From Thalassotalea euphylliae (lineage in GTDB: Bacteria; Pseudomonadota; Gammaproteobacteria; Enterobacterales; Alteromonadaceae): a DNA stretch of 64,000 bases. Under the pieces are notes generated by a model. It was given only the letters and a program-made list of their open reading frames with translations. It was not told the DNA's origin and ran no database searches. The position numbers and the translations under genes are program-made. Positions 9,330-18,707 of this stretch are shown one piece after another. How positions within the stretch are numbered: position 1 is the stretch's first letter; every line of letters starts with the position of its first letter. Location of the stretch: positions 1,798,001 to 1,862,000 of the forward strand of contig NZ_QUOU01000001.1 of NCBI RefSeq assembly GCF_003390335.1, written 5' to 3'.

Positions 9330-9929
9330 ATGAAAAAAGCATTATTTATCGCATCGGCACTATCAGCCATGGTGTTAGCGGGTTGTTCAAGTAAACAGGT
9401 GGTCAGCTATGGTGACGCCACGGCGGTTGAAACCACCGATATCAATTTCGGCTCAACCGACTTACAAACCGTGGCAAACGAGATGACTGACTCACTAATT
9501 GCCTCGCCGATTATCGGTTCGCTAACACAAAACAAACGTCCTGTAGTGTTTGTTGAGCGCTTAAAGAACAAAACCAGTGAGCACATTGATACGGAGTCAA
9601 TTACGGATTCTATTTCAACTAAAGTACTGCGCTCAGGCAAATTCCGTTTTGTTGATATGAGCCGCGTGGATGCCGTGCGCAAGCAGCTAGATTTCCAGCA
9701 AACTGGCGGTTTAGTTGACCCAAGCAAGGCGATTCAGTTTGGTCAGCAAGTGGGGGCGGAGTACATGCTATACGGTAACTTGGCAAGCATCGTAAAAACC
9801 AATGAAGACAAGAAAGACGTATACTACAAGTTTACAATGCGTCTGATGGACTTAAAAAGCGGTATTATTGAATGGGCGGATGAAACTGAAATTCGTAAGA
9901 CGCGCGAGAATGCTACCCTAGGTTGGTAA
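9330..9929 (+). CDS. LpoB-like outer-membrane lipoprotein (PBP activator family)
   Basis: This is a 199-residue lipoprotein with signal sequence MKKALFIASALSAMVLAGC, whose lipobox LAGC sets the lipidated Cys. The rest matches the LpoB/COG3417 fold: VVFVERLKNKTSEHIDT, then KVLRSGKFRFVDMSRV, then GAEYMLYGNL and KFTMRLMDLKSGIIEWADE. In enterobacteria LpoB crosses the periplasm to activate PBP1b. Here the linker is short and a PBP1b partner gene is not in the window, so that role is inference. I set the start at ATG 9330, 5 bases after AAAGGA. The longer frame from 9306 adds a non-signal stretch. Confidence 0.82.
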   Translation: MKKALFIASALSAMVLAGCSSKQVVSYGDATAVETTDINFGSTDLQTVANEMTDSLIASPIIGSLTQNKRPVVFVERLKNKTSEHIDTESITDSISTKVLRSGKFRFVDMSRVDAVRKQLDFQQTGGLVDPSKAIQFGQQVGAEYMLYGNLASIVKTNEDKKDVYYKFTMRLMDLKSGIIEWADETEIRKTRENATLGW

Positions 9930-10059
9930 GTTGCTGTCCGGTAAAAAGAACGGGTAAATAGCGATAGCAAGCTGCCTATACTTTCTGGATAACGATAGTT
10001 GCTAGATAACGATGAAAACAGACACCACCATTAAATTGGTAATGTTTAAGGAGCCAATG

Positions 10060-10557
10060 ATGAAAGTTAACCTTATTCCTGTTGTGATTACCGTACTTTG
10101 GTCGTTGCTGGTAAGTGCGACACTTTCAACACCAACATCAACGGCAAGTGAATATCAGCGCAACCAAGCCGTCCCTGTGCAACAAGTGCTGTTTGGTAAA
10201 GTGCTTTCGAGTCGGCGCATTACCGAACGTGAAATTCGCGAAGACCAAGCCAACGGCTGGCAAGTTTTCGGTGGTGCCTTGATCGGTGGTGCCATTGGCT
10301 ATCAATTTGGTGATGGCTCAGGGCAGGCAATAGCCACAATTTTAGGATCTGTGTTGGGTGCTGCGGCGGCGGATAGCAATCATTCGCGCCAGCAAGAACG
10401 CGTGCTACATTTGGTTGAGCTTAATATTCGCATCGACGATGGTAGTGAATACATGGTGATCCAGGATTTTGATCGCCGCATGGTGTTTAGCGCTGGTGAT
10501 GCGATAAGAATGATCTACTTGGCCAACGGCAGCGTGAGAATTGATAAGCAGTTATAG
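10060..10557 (+). CDS. Glycine-zipper envelope protein
   Basis: This predicted exported protein of 165 residues has an N-terminal hydrophobic signal (LIPVVITVLWSLLVSATLS). A glycine-zipper segment (GGALIGGAIGYQFGDGSGQAIATILGSVLGAAAA) follows, in two GxxxG-rich halves, then a small beta-rich C-terminal domain. Glycine zippers of the SlyB/Rick_17kDa type insert in the outer membrane. ATG 10060 is preferred because AAGGAG (10048-10053) is then 6 bases away; ATG 10057 would be too close. It is the third gene of the COG3014-LpoB cluster and ends before a bidirectional terminator. Confidence 0.75.
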   Translation: MKVNLIPVVITVLWSLLVSATLSTPTSTASEYQRNQAVPVQQVLFGKVLSSRRITEREIREDQANGWQVFGGALIGGAIGYQFGDGSGQAIATILGSVLGAAAADSNHSRQQERVLHLVELNIRIDDGSEYMVIQDFDRRMVFSAGDAIRMIYLANGSVRIDKQL

Positions 10558-10651
10558 TCGTAATTTTGTGAGTTGGACAAAACCTACAAGGATTTAGCCT
10601 AAAGCTTGGACTTTTATTGTAATAACAAGTGGTGAATTAAAAGTGGAGAAT

Positions 10652-10685
10652 AAAAAACCAGACTAAGTGTTTAGTCTGGTTTTTT
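10652..10685. terminator. Bidirectional terminator between convergent genes
   Basis: AACCAGACTAA and TTTAGTCTGGTT form a stem with a very short loop. It is flanked by A6 on the left and T6 on the right, so it works as an intrinsic terminator in both directions. It serves the glycine-zipper gene on the plus strand and porin 1 on the minus strand. Confidence 0.85.
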
Positions 10686-10735
10686 GTTTTACGCGTTATT
10701 ATTGCAGGGATGCAAAATACGGTTTTCTAGCGAGA

Positions 10736-11872
10736 TTAGAATACCGTGATTAAGGCCGTGCGCACTAAGCTCGTATCTTTATTGGTTAGCTCGTTGTCTT
10801 GAGCACTAAATTCTACTTTAAATGCAGCAGATTCGTGGAAGTCCCAACGAGCACCTATGGTGTAGTAAGTGTTGTCTTGTTTACGGAAGTTTAAAAATTC
10901 GCGTGTCAGACTAACTTGCGAAGCTAAAGGCTCAACAGCATTAATTGGTAAGCGGTTGATAACGGGGTTCACTTCGTTTTCAACCATGCCATACGTGGCG
11001 TGTACCAAAACGTCGTCAAAACGATAGCCAATGGTTGCATACATAGCTTCTTCGTTATCGATAGTCATGGTTTCGTAGTTTTGACGTGAGTATTCAGCGA
11101 TAACTAACCAGTTGTTGTAGTCAATTTGAATGCCTACCTCAGCGAAGTCCATCGTATCGTCTTGAACGGTAATTTGATCGGCAACAAATTCGAATCCTGG
11201 GGTGGCAAGCCATGCATTGCCTAAACCGTCTGCACGAGAGTTAGGCACAGTTACTTTCGCAGATAAAAATGCCGTATGTAAGGTTAACCAATCGCGAGTT
11301 AAGCTCAGGTTGGCACCGTACATATTGTTAAAGTCAACATCAATGTTGTCACCAGCAATATTCATTTCTGTTGTTTCAGCGCCACCAATGACTTGGATAC
11401 TTGACTCAAATTCCCCTAATGAGAAGTCGTGGCTGACACTAACACCGTCAAATCTTGAGAATTCCGTAGCATAAAGGCCTTCTGGTACGGTGATCCAAGG
11501 CATCGCATAAGATACATCTAAGTACTCAGAGTACATAAACAGTGGTGCACGTTGACGACCCACCATCACTGTTGTTTGCTCATTCAAGCGGTAGCTTAAA
11601 TAGGCCCACTCAAAGTCCGTTTCCCAGTCACTCTCACCACGGGCAATAATTTGAGCCGTCATGCTAAGGCCATCGCCTAAATCGGCAGATGTTTGAAGGG
11701 CGAATAATGAGTCTTGTTTGAAGTCAGTGTTATCGTCATAACCCCATTGTGTATCACCACTTGATGCTTTGCCTGCAACAATATTGGCAAAACCGTTAAA
11801 GGTTAGCTCTGCATGCGCTGAAGATAGAGGAAGAGTTGCTGCTAAAGCAAGTGTAACAAGAGACTTTTTCAT
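10736..11872 (-). CDS. Outer-membrane porin, paralogue 1
   Basis: This 378-residue protein has a cleavable signal (MKKSLVTLALAATLPLSSAHA) followed by ELTFNGFANIVAGKASSGD. The body alternates aromatic and charged residues in amphipathic beta-strands and ends in a C-terminal Phe (TALITVF), the outer-membrane assembly signal. It closely resembles two other genes in the window (13709-14845 and 17574-18707), sharing QIDYNNWLVIAEY and YRFDDVLVHATYG. It is probably a trimeric channel-forming porin of the Alteromonadales type. Substrate selectivity cannot be read from sequence. The small periplasmic phosphate-binding-like genes beside it suggest anion or phosphate uptake. Confidence 0.85.
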   Translation of the reverse strand: MKKSLVTLALAATLPLSSAHAELTFNGFANIVAGKASSGDTQWGYDDNTDFKQDSLFALQTSADLGDGLSMTAQIIARGESDWETDFEWAYLSYRLNEQTTVMVGRQRAPLFMYSEYLDVSYAMPWITVPEGLYATEFSRFDGVSVSHDFSLGEFESSIQVIGGAETTEMNIAGDNIDVDFNNMYGANLSLTRDWLTLHTAFLSAKVTVPNSRADGLGNAWLATPGFEFVADQITVQDDTMDFAEVGIQIDYNNWLVIAEYSRQNYETMTIDNEEAMYATIGYRFDDVLVHATYGMVENEVNPVINRLPINAVEPLASQVSLTREFLNFRKQDNTYYTIGARWDFHESAAFKVEFSAQDNELTNKDTSLVRTALITVF

Positions 11873-12172
11873 GATATTCCTTTGAATTTAATTTATCGAC
11901 TCACTAGCTATTTAAATGGCTGTTTTTGGGAATTGAGCGATAAAATTGGCTAATAAAATTACGACGTATTGCCGGCGGTTAGCTGACAAAAATTTGTTCA
12001 CGTTTTGTGTCGCTTGCTGTTGATAATTTTGTTTTCAATATTTTTTATTTTCTATGTGGTTAAGCGATGTCGCCATTACTTATATCGTTAACTTCGCGGA
12101 GCTTCTTTTTGAACTAGAGCTATCGCCTATTGATTGATTTCGCTAGCACATGGTTATTTTTGATAAGTTTTT
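11873..12172. other. AT-rich intergenic region, no gene seen
   Basis: This 300-base stretch lies between porin 1 and the first PstS-like gene. It should contain the porin 1 promoter. I see no ORF, clear operator or repeat in it. Confidence 0.5.
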
Positions 12173-12589
12173 TTAGAATTTTTTAAGCACTTTTACTGAG
12201 CCATCAACACTGCCAGCATCAACATAACCAATAGCATTCGGTGTGGACGCGACAAAGCTGATAATGTCAGCATCAGAGGCAAGCTCTTTAAGCGGTTTGC
12301 CTTTGCCAGTAAATAGGCGTTTAGACCAGTAAGCTTTGACTTGCGCTGACGATTTTTTCAAGACTAGCTTTTCAAACTCACTGCGTGCTTGGTTGCCAGA
12401 TTTACTATTCACGGCGTTAATGGTTTGGCCATCAGTAAAGGTTTTTAATTTACCAAGGAAGGCACGAGAAATATCGCTATCCGACAAGCTATTGCCATTG
12501 GCTGAATTGACGATAACGGCTACTTGGGCAGAAGCAGCGGTACTCACAGTTAACAAAAGTGATAACGATAGGGTTTTTAATAACTTCAT
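12173..12589 (-). CDS. Mini PstS-like periplasmic phosphate-binding-family protein, paralogue 1
   Basis: This 138-residue exported protein has a signal peptide (MKLLKTLSLSLLLTVSTAASA) and a single-lobe PBP-like domain: VAVIVNSANGNSLSDSDISRAFLGK, then NAVNSKSGNQARSEFEKLVLKKS, then YWSKRLFTGKGKP and FVASTPNAIGYVDAGSV. This matches the short phosphate ABC transporter substrate-binding-like family. It is less than half the length of a true PstS and there is no pst transporter nearby. It may act as a periplasmic scavenger or sensor subunit rather than a transporter component. It is highly similar to the product of 13270-13692. Confidence 0.8.
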   Translation of the reverse strand: MKLLKTLSLSLLLTVSTAASAQVAVIVNSANGNSLSDSDISRAFLGKLKTFTDGQTINAVNSKSGNQARSEFEKLVLKKSSAQVKAYWSKRLFTGKGKPLKELASDADIISFVASTPNAIGYVDAGSVDGSVKVLKKF

Positions 12590-13269
12590 AATACTTCCTT
12601 AAAACACAGTGACTAAAGCAGGGCGAATCAAATGACCATTGGTTAGTGGCATTGTTCACTTTGTTTTTGTCTTGACCGCAAATTAAATGTGCATGCAGGT
12701 TGTCGAAACGGTACCACTGATAACATACATAAACTTTTTATAAGCTAGCTATTGCTATTTATTTGTCTGCAATAACAAATTCACCAATAAAGCGGGTCAC
12801 CAATTGCAAAACTAAATGGGTTAGAGAAACCAAAGGTTAATTGTGTTCCCCTGACTTTATCGGGGGTGAATTATACTGAAAACGTTTTCTAAAAATAGGG
12901 CTGAAACGTTCAGTTTTTTATTTAAAGCTAATAAAATCAAAGGCTTGTTAAATTTTTGTTAATCATTTGAGAGGGGCTTGTAAAGGCAGTGTTTCACATC
13001 TGTAAATGATTATTGTTAACATCGCTAGAGTGGCAATTGTTATTGCATCATGTAGAAAAGCTTTAATCTTTAAAGCAAGAGTTTAAATAGGCTAAGGGGG
13101 GCTTTTGGCGATGCTGAACTCGTCAATCAAGTCACAGCAGTCGGTGTTATTGTAAGTGAATATGCAATGCCTGGTATTGTTACTGGCTGTATAGGGAACA
13201 GGGCATAAACCAATCGTAGTTTATGCCCTTAGACTTATATTGTTGCTGTTTGATTATCCCGCGCTGAGG
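12590..13269. other. 680-base intergenic region with two inverted repeats
   Basis: No credible ORF is present. It contains spaced arms AATCATTT (12961-12968) and AAATGATT (13004-13011), and a strong 11-bp hairpin at 13200-13229. The right end is downstream of the minus-strand gene at 13270. The left end should hold the promoter of the gene at 12589. Confidence 0.5.
13200..13229 (-). terminator. 11-bp hairpin downstream of second PstS-like gene
   Basis: AGGGCATAAAC and GTTTATGCCCT form a perfect stem with an 8-nt loop, 41 bases past the stop codon of the minus-strand gene. There is no convincing U-tract, so intrinsic termination is uncertain. Confidence 0.5.
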
Positions 13270-13692
13270 TTACTTAAACGTTTTAAGAACTTTGACTGAG
13301 CCGTTAACCGAACTTGCATCAACATAACCGATGGCATTCGGTGTTGAGGCAACCAGCGACAGCACTTGCGCATCAGCGTCTAACTCTTGAAGCGGTTTGC
13401 CTTTACCTGTGAATAAACGCTTAGACCAGTATGCTTTGACTTGTGCTGGCGACTTCTTTAAGACTTTCTTTTCAAACTCCACGCGTGAGTTACTATTCGC
13501 TTTACCGTTAACGGCTTTAATGGTTTGGCCATCAGCAAAGTTTTTTAGCTTGCCTAAAAATGCGCGCGCGATATCACTATCTGACATCCCATTTGCGTTC
13601 GTTGGGTTCACAATGACGGCAACATCGGCAAAAGTAGTCGTGCTTACAGCGAGCAGCGCCGCGATAGAAAGCGATTTGATAAATTTCATCAT
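13270..13692 (-). CDS. Mini PstS-like periplasmic phosphate-binding-family protein, paralogue 2
   Basis: This 140-residue protein is a close paralogue of the product of 12173-12589. It has the same signal-peptide layout and shares DSDIARAFLGKLK, AQVKAYWSKRLFTGKGKPLQEL and STPNAIGYVD. It starts only 16 bases after the stop codon of porin 2 on the same strand, so porin 2 and this gene are almost certainly one operon. That coupling is the best evidence that the porin and the periplasmic protein work on the same solute. Family resemblance suggests a phosphate-like anion, but no ligand residues can be assigned with confidence. Confidence 0.82.
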   Translation of the reverse strand: MMKFIKSLSIAALLAVSTTTFADVAVIVNPTNANGMSDSDIARAFLGKLKNFADGQTIKAVNGKANSNSRVEFEKKVLKKSPAQVKAYWSKRLFTGKGKPLQELDADAQVLSLVASTPNAIGYVDASSVNGSVKVLKTFK

Positions 13693-13708
13693 CGAATTAA
13701 CGTCCTAT

Positions 13709-14845
13709 TTAAAATACAGTGACAAGGGCAGTGCGCACTAAGCTGGTATCTTGGTTTAATAACTCGTTGTCAAAACGCGTGAATTCAACTTTCAGAGCTG
13801 CTGAGTCGTGAAAATCCCAGCGTGTACCTAGTGTATAGGATGAAGAGTCTTCGCGCTGCGCGGCAAGTACTTGATCCGTTAAGCCAACCAATTGATCAAG
13901 TTCAGGAGTAACCCCTAAAGGTATGCCGTTGGTAGCCGTTGCTGGTGTTTCTTCATCTTTGCCGTAAGTTAGGTGCACAAGTACATCATCAAAGCGATAG
14001 CCAATCGTCGCGAACATTGATTCTTCATCACCTAGCGGCGTACCTTCGTAGGTGTTATCAACGTACTCAGCAATGAATAGCCAATTGTTGTAGTCAATTT
14101 GAACACCAAATTCTAAGAATTCACCTGTATCGTCATCTAAGGTCAGATCAGCAACAACTTGCTCAAAACCGGCGTTTGTCCATAAGTTGCGCAGTGGATC
14201 TAAGACAGGCAGTGAGAACGACAGATTAGCGGTAAAATATCCACCACGTAAGGTCAACCAGTCGTTGTTAAACGTTAAGGCAGCACCGTAAATATTGTCG
14301 ATTTGGGTATCTGTCACTTCAACACCACTCACTAATAAATCTTCTGAGTTAGATCCGTAAATAGCGTGAATGCTCGAATCAAATTCGCCTACTGTAAACG
14401 AATGAATCGCACTAATACCGTCAAAACGCGTGATTTCAAAATCATAAACACCGTTAGGTGGAGAAATCCATGGATACGCGTATGACACGTCTAAGTAATC
14501 AGACACCATGTAGATAGGTGTACGTTGGCGACCTGCAAGAATGCGGGTATTGTCATTGATGCTGTAGGCTAAGTAAGCCCACTCAAAATCAGCTTCCCAG
14601 TTATCTTCACCACGGGCAATAATTTGAGCCGTCGCGGACAGGCCTTCACCAAGGTCTGAGCTTGCTTGCAGCGCGAATAATGAACCTTGTTTAAAATCAA
14701 CGTCATCGTCATAGCCCCATAGCGTGTCACCACTTGATGCTTGACCAGCGACAATATTGGCAAAACCATTAAAACTAACTTCCGCTTGCGCCGCATTGGC
14801 AGATAAAAGGGTGCATAGCACACTGCTTAAAAGTGCTTTTTTCAT
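13709..14845 (-). CDS. Outer-membrane porin, paralogue 2
   Basis: This 378-residue porin is paralogous to those at 10736 and 17574. Its signal is MKKALLSSVLCTLLSANAAQA, mature start EVSFNGFANIVAGQASSGDT, and C-terminus TALVTVF. Conserved blocks include WEADFEWAYLAY, GRQRTPIYMVSDYLDVSYAYPWI and QIDYNNWLFIAEY. Differences from its paralogues are concentrated between strands, where loops face outside, as expected for a porin family diversifying at its surface. It heads a two-gene operon with the PstS-like gene at 13270. Confidence 0.85.
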   Translation of the reverse strand: MKKALLSSVLCTLLSANAAQAEVSFNGFANIVAGQASSGDTLWGYDDDVDFKQGSLFALQASSDLGEGLSATAQIIARGEDNWEADFEWAYLAYSINDNTRILAGRQRTPIYMVSDYLDVSYAYPWISPPNGVYDFEITRFDGISAIHSFTVGEFDSSIHAIYGSNSEDLLVSGVEVTDTQIDNIYGAALTFNNDWLTLRGGYFTANLSFSLPVLDPLRNLWTNAGFEQVVADLTLDDDTGEFLEFGVQIDYNNWLFIAEYVDNTYEGTPLGDEESMFATIGYRFDDVLVHLTYGKDEETPATATNGIPLGVTPELDQLVGLTDQVLAAQREDSSSYTLGTRWDFHDSAALKVEFTRFDNELLNQDTSLVRTALVTVF

Positions 14846-14995
14846 GAGTACCTTTTTGTTATTAAGAGTTGTATTGAATTTGTAAATCGAGTGTTCGAAT
14901 GTTTCGTTTAACTTGAAGTTAAACGTGTGATTATTAAAGAATGGACTTTAGCAGCCTAAAAGAGCTGTAATTTAAAGAAAAACTTTCAAAAAAAA

Positions 14996-15028
14996 ATCGC
15001 CCCTTGCACTCTATGTGCAGGGGGCGAT
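14996..15028 (-). terminator. Strong intrinsic terminator of MCP gene
   Basis: On the minus strand ATCGCCCCCTGCAC pairs with GTGCAAGGGGCGAT around a 5-nt loop, followed by an uninterrupted run of T (A-run at 14988-14996 on the plus strand). It ends transcription of the MCP gene that stops at 15161, shielding the porin 2 operon. Confidence 0.88.
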
Positions 15029-15160
15029 CATCAAATAATATGATTTATAATGCAAGCTAAAGTGTAAACAAATTGTTATATATCATTAATATTTGTTATT
15101 AAAATTTAATCAGCAGTAGTAACAATGCTAACCTACAGAAGTTTCAATCTGATCTAACGA

Positions 15161-16780
15161 TTACACCTTAAATTGTTTAGTGACGCCCTCTAGCTCGCCA
15201 GCTAAATCGGCAAGTTTATCACTTACTTGAGCGACATCGTTCGATACTTGTGTGGCTTCGTCCGCACAGCTTTGAATATCTTCAACATGACTGATCATCA
15301 GGCTAGACACTTGATGTTGTTGCTCGGTTGCGGTTGCGATTGCGCCGTTCATATCATTAATAATATTCACTTTGTCGTTTATCGCGATTAGGCTTTCGCC
15401 TGCTTGATGTGCAGAATCAACACTGGTATGTACACTTGCACAAGAGCTTTCCATTTTAACCACCGCTTCACCAGCAGCGGATTGCAATTGTGCTAGCATT
15501 TGGTTGATTTCTTCCGTCGATTCTTGCGTACGTGATGCTAAGCTGCGAACCTCGTCAGCGACTACCGCGAAACCTCGACCTTGTTCGCCAGCGCGAGCAG
15601 CCTCAATTGCCGCGTTAAGTGCAAGTAGGTTGGTTTGCTCGGCTATCCCCTTAATTACATCCAGTACGACGTTGACACGTTCAGCGTCTTGTTGTAATTG
15701 ATTGATAGTGACAGCTGAGCCTTCAATATCTGTGGCCAGCGTTTGAATTTGCTTAACGGTTAATTCAACCACCTTGCGACCATTTTCTGCTTCGTCACTT
15801 GCTAAACGCGCAGCTTCGGCAGCGTCGGCGGCATTGTGACTAATGCTAGCGATGCTCTGGCTCATCTCTTCTACCGATTGACGAGACTGAATAACACTCT
15901 CTGTTTGGCGAGAAAACGCCTGTAATGACTGGTCTGATAAACCTTGAATTTGGCTAGACGTTTGCGCGACAGGTGTTGCCGTATCCACCACGTCTTTAAT
16001 GACGGTTTGTAGTTTCTCGATAAAGCTATTAAACCAAAATACTAAATCACCAATTTCGTCTTTACTGCTGGTGGATAAACGTACGGTTAGGTCGCCGTTT
16101 TCCTTGGCAATATCCTGCATTGATTCAATGATGCTGTGTAAGTTGCGGTAAATCGCATTAGCAATAGGGACAGCGACGAGGAAGAGGGCAAAAATCGTAA
16201 TGGCACCGACAATTAAACCCAAGGTACTTGTCGTGCTAGCGCTGTTAGCTGCACTATCAAAAGCATTGCTAAAGCTGTCGTAGCGTTCGCTTTGAAATTT
16301 CTCTAATTTAGCGTGAACGGTATCAAGTTGTGCGGTCATTTGCTTTGATACTTCGCCAATCTTTTCAAAATCAGCGCTACCATCAACCAACTGGCTTGAG
16401 AGCTTGTGACCAGTGGTGAAATAAGCATTAAAGTCATCAAGAATATCGCTTAGTTGCTGTGCAGATTGCGGGGCAATGCTTTTCCCGTCATTGATACCTG
16501 CTCTGAATTCGTCAGCAAGGCTAGCAGCTGTATCAAGTAGTTCTTCTTCACCTAAAGTCACCGCGTTACCCAGATTTTCTGTGATCTTATCTAATTTTAC
16601 TAGGCTGCGATCCGCACCTTGGAGCAGTTGATAATCAACTTTGTAGGCTTGTTCCAATTGATCAACAGTACTATTCATCGACAATATGCTGATCGCTAAA
16701 TACAGGCAAAACCCAATCATACCCACTAATGGGATAAGTAAGACTTTTGTTCTTATAGAAATTGATTTAATTGAAATCAT
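15161..16780 (-). CDS. Methyl-accepting chemotaxis protein
   Basis: This 539-residue transducer has membrane segments at about residues 11-33 and 185-210 flanking a helical periplasmic sensor. A HAMP domain follows, then the conserved signalling hairpin (AEQTNLLALNAAIEAARAGE) near residue 380. It lies within the porin, PstS-like and TonB-receptor cluster and is transcribed in the same direction. It may guide the cell toward the nutrient those proteins import, but it has its own terminator and long flanking gaps, so it is a separate unit. The ligand is unknown. Confidence 0.94.
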   Translation of the reverse strand: MISIKSISIRTKVLLIPLVGMIGFCLYLAISILSMNSTVDQLEQAYKVDYQLLQGADRSLVKLDKITENLGNAVTLGEEELLDTAASLADEFRAGINDGKSIAPQSAQQLSDILDDFNAYFTTGHKLSSQLVDGSADFEKIGEVSKQMTAQLDTVHAKLEKFQSERYDSFSNAFDSAANSASTTSTLGLIVGAITIFALFLVAVPIANAIYRNLHSIIESMQDIAKENGDLTVRLSTSSKDEIGDLVFWFNSFIEKLQTVIKDVVDTATPVAQTSSQIQGLSDQSLQAFSRQTESVIQSRQSVEEMSQSIASISHNAADAAEAARLASDEAENGRKVVELTVKQIQTLATDIEGSAVTINQLQQDAERVNVVLDVIKGIAEQTNLLALNAAIEAARAGEQGRGFAVVADEVRSLASRTQESTEEINQMLAQLQSAAGEAVVKMESSCASVHTSVDSAHQAGESLIAINDKVNIINDMNGAIATATEQQHQVSSLMISHVEDIQSCADEATQVSNDVAQVSDKLADLAGELEGVTKQFKV

Positions 16781-17573
16781 ATTTTTTGTACGGCCTTGCT
16801 ATTGTGTTTAATTTTGAAGAAGTTAGTTGAAGTTAAATAATAATCAAATAATTAGAGTAATTACGTAACAAAGTGTAGTTAGGCGAACTATTGATGAAAT
16901 AAAGTGCCAAGTGCAGGTTTAGCGTAAGTGCTTATCCTTATACCAATTGAAATAACTACTTAATCATTCAGCGAGAATTAAAAGGCTTAGAGGCAAGGCA
17001 TTGATTGCGGAGAATGGTTATTCCCTTGTCAAAATCAATAACGCAGCATATAAGCCTTTTAAACTCGCCCCTTGGGAGCGTGTCAGCGTCGCGATAACTG
17101 CGCCAAATTGATGAGATGTAGAATAACTATATCAACAAAAATTTGGCTTGTTCTCCCACCGCTGACAGCGCTCTGAATTGATCAATTAATTAATTCAATT
17201 GGTATTATTACTTAATCTGCAGCCATTATCGAGAGCGATATGACATTACTGGTAAATGGTCGGTACATTGGCACGTGATGATTAACATCGTTTTTCAGTG
17301 CGGCAACGCTAAACAAGTTGTATTGTTTAAAAAGGAATCAACAAGCTAGAGCGGTTGGAAATTTGAGGTTGCAGAGGGGAGCTTTTTATAACGAGCTTAA
17401 AGCTGAGTAGATGAGAAAATGCTGGCTCCTTATGCTTAACTGCGAATAAGCGTTTTATTGTCGCATTTACCCGATTGCAAATTGTTGAGGCTGTATTGAA
17501 GGATGTAAACACCGTTATGAATAGTCAGTTACATCGACAATACAGCCAAAATTAGCCGGAGTGTTAACCGACC
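16781..17573. other. Intergenic region around MITE-like element
   Basis: This 793-base gap separates the MCP start from the porin 3 stop. About one third of it is the inverted-repeat element at 16941-17204. The remainder shows no credible gene; the short frame at 17327-17512 has no ribosome binding site or recognisable domain. Confidence 0.5.
16941..17204. mobile_element. MITE-like non-coding element with terminal inverted repeats
   Basis: This 264-base element has ends TACCAATTGAA and TTCAATTGGTA, 11 bp of perfect terminal inverted repeat extending imperfectly to about 35 bp. It is flanked by a possible TTA target duplication (16938-16940 and 17205-17207). Inside are further inverted arms, GCGAG + AAAAGGCTTA (from 16971) and TAAGCCTTTT + CTCGC (to 17068), so the left half can fold into a long hairpin. 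It has no transposase gene and sits in a 793-base gap. Genome copy number would confirm mobility. Confidence 0.65.
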
Positions 17574-18707
17574 TTAGAACACCGTTACCAGTGCTGTGCG
17601 CACTAAGTTAGTGTCATCGCTTGTTAAGTCATTTTCTAAACGGCTGTACTCAATTTTCAATGCTGCTGACTCGTGGAAGTCCCAACGTGCACCTAAGCTG
17701 TAGGTTTTTGAATCTTCAGTACGTGCATTAAATACACGAGCCGTCGCAGTAGATAGCTGGTCAAGTTGCGCGTTAATACCGTAAGGTAATTCGTTAACCG
17801 TTGGGTTGGCATCATTTTTATCTCGACCGTAAGTTGCGTGCACCAGCACATCGTCAAAACGGTAACCGAAAGTCACGTATAAAGACTCTTCGGTGTCAGA
17901 TGCTGACTCATCAAAGTCGGTGTGGGTGTATTCACTAATAACAAGCCAGTTGTTGTAGTCAATTTGTAAGCCAGCTTCAAAGAACTGCGCTTGGTCTTCT
18001 TCAAGCATTAATTCAGTGCCAACGTACTCAAAGCCTGGTACTTGGTTCCACGCTTCAACAATTGCAGTGCCAATTGGTGTTGGCATTGAAATGTCAGTTG
18101 CAAGATAGGCGGCACGCAATGTTAACCAATCGCGGTTAAACGTCGCATTAAAGCCGTGAATATTATCAAAAGTTGAGTAAATGTCGCTGTCTAATACGTG
18201 TACATCACGGCTTTCTGAGCCGTAAATCGCTTGTACGTTCGTGTCGAATTCGCCTAGGCTGAATGAGTGGCTAATGCTAGCGCCATCAAAAGAAGTAAAC
18301 TGCAAGCTATAAACGCCCTCTGGTGGTGTAATCCAAGGGTAGGCGTAAGAGACATCAAGGTAGCCAGAGTAAATATATAAGTTGGCACGTTGACGACCAA
18401 GAATTACTCGGGTTTCCTCACTGATATCATACGCTAAATAAGCCCATTCAAAATCCGTTTCCCAGTCATCTTCACCGCGAGAAATTAACTGAACGGTAGC
18501 ACTTAGACCTTCACCCAAGTCAGCTGTTGCTTGTAAGCCAAATAACGAATCTCGTTTGAAATCAACATCGTCATCGTAGCCCCATTGTTCGTCACCACTT
18601 GACGCTTTACCTGCGACGACATTGGCAAAACCGTTGAAGTTTAATTCTGCGTGAGCGGAAAGTGGAAGTGCTGCTGCTAGAGCGAGCGTAACAAGCGTCT
18701 TTTTCAT
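17574..18707 (-). CDS. Outer-membrane porin, paralogue 3
   Basis: This 377-residue porin has signal MKKTLVTLALAAALPLSAHA and mature start ELNFNGFANVVAGKASSGDE, and ends in TALVTVF. It is the third member of the local family; its N-terminal quarter is almost identical to that of porin 1. It is monocistronic: about 430 bases separate it from the TonB receptor, and the MITE-like gap lies downstream. Unlike porin 2 it has no PstS-like partner directly attached. Confidence 0.85.
   Translation of the reverse strand: MKKTLVTLALAAALPLSAHAELNFNGFANVVAGKASSGDEQWGYDDDVDFKRDSLFGLQATADLGEGLSATVQLISRGEDDWETDFEWAYLAYDISEETRVILGRQRANLYIYSGYLDVSYAYPWITPPEGVYSLQFTSFDGASISHSFSLGEFDTNVQAIYGSESRDVHVLDSDIYSTFDNIHGFNATFNRDWLTLRAAYLATDISMPTPIGTAIVEAWNQVPGFEYVGTELMLEEDQAQFFEAGLQIDYNNWLVISEYTHTDFDESASDTEESLYVTFGYRFDDVLVHATYGRDKNDANPTVNELPYGINAQLDQLSTATARVFNARTEDSKTYSLGARWDFHESAALKIEYSRLENDLTSDDTNLVRTALVTVF

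Noticed and set aside
9407..9727. Minus-strand frame opposite the LpoB-like gene
   Set aside because: Antisense shadow of a well-supported gene.
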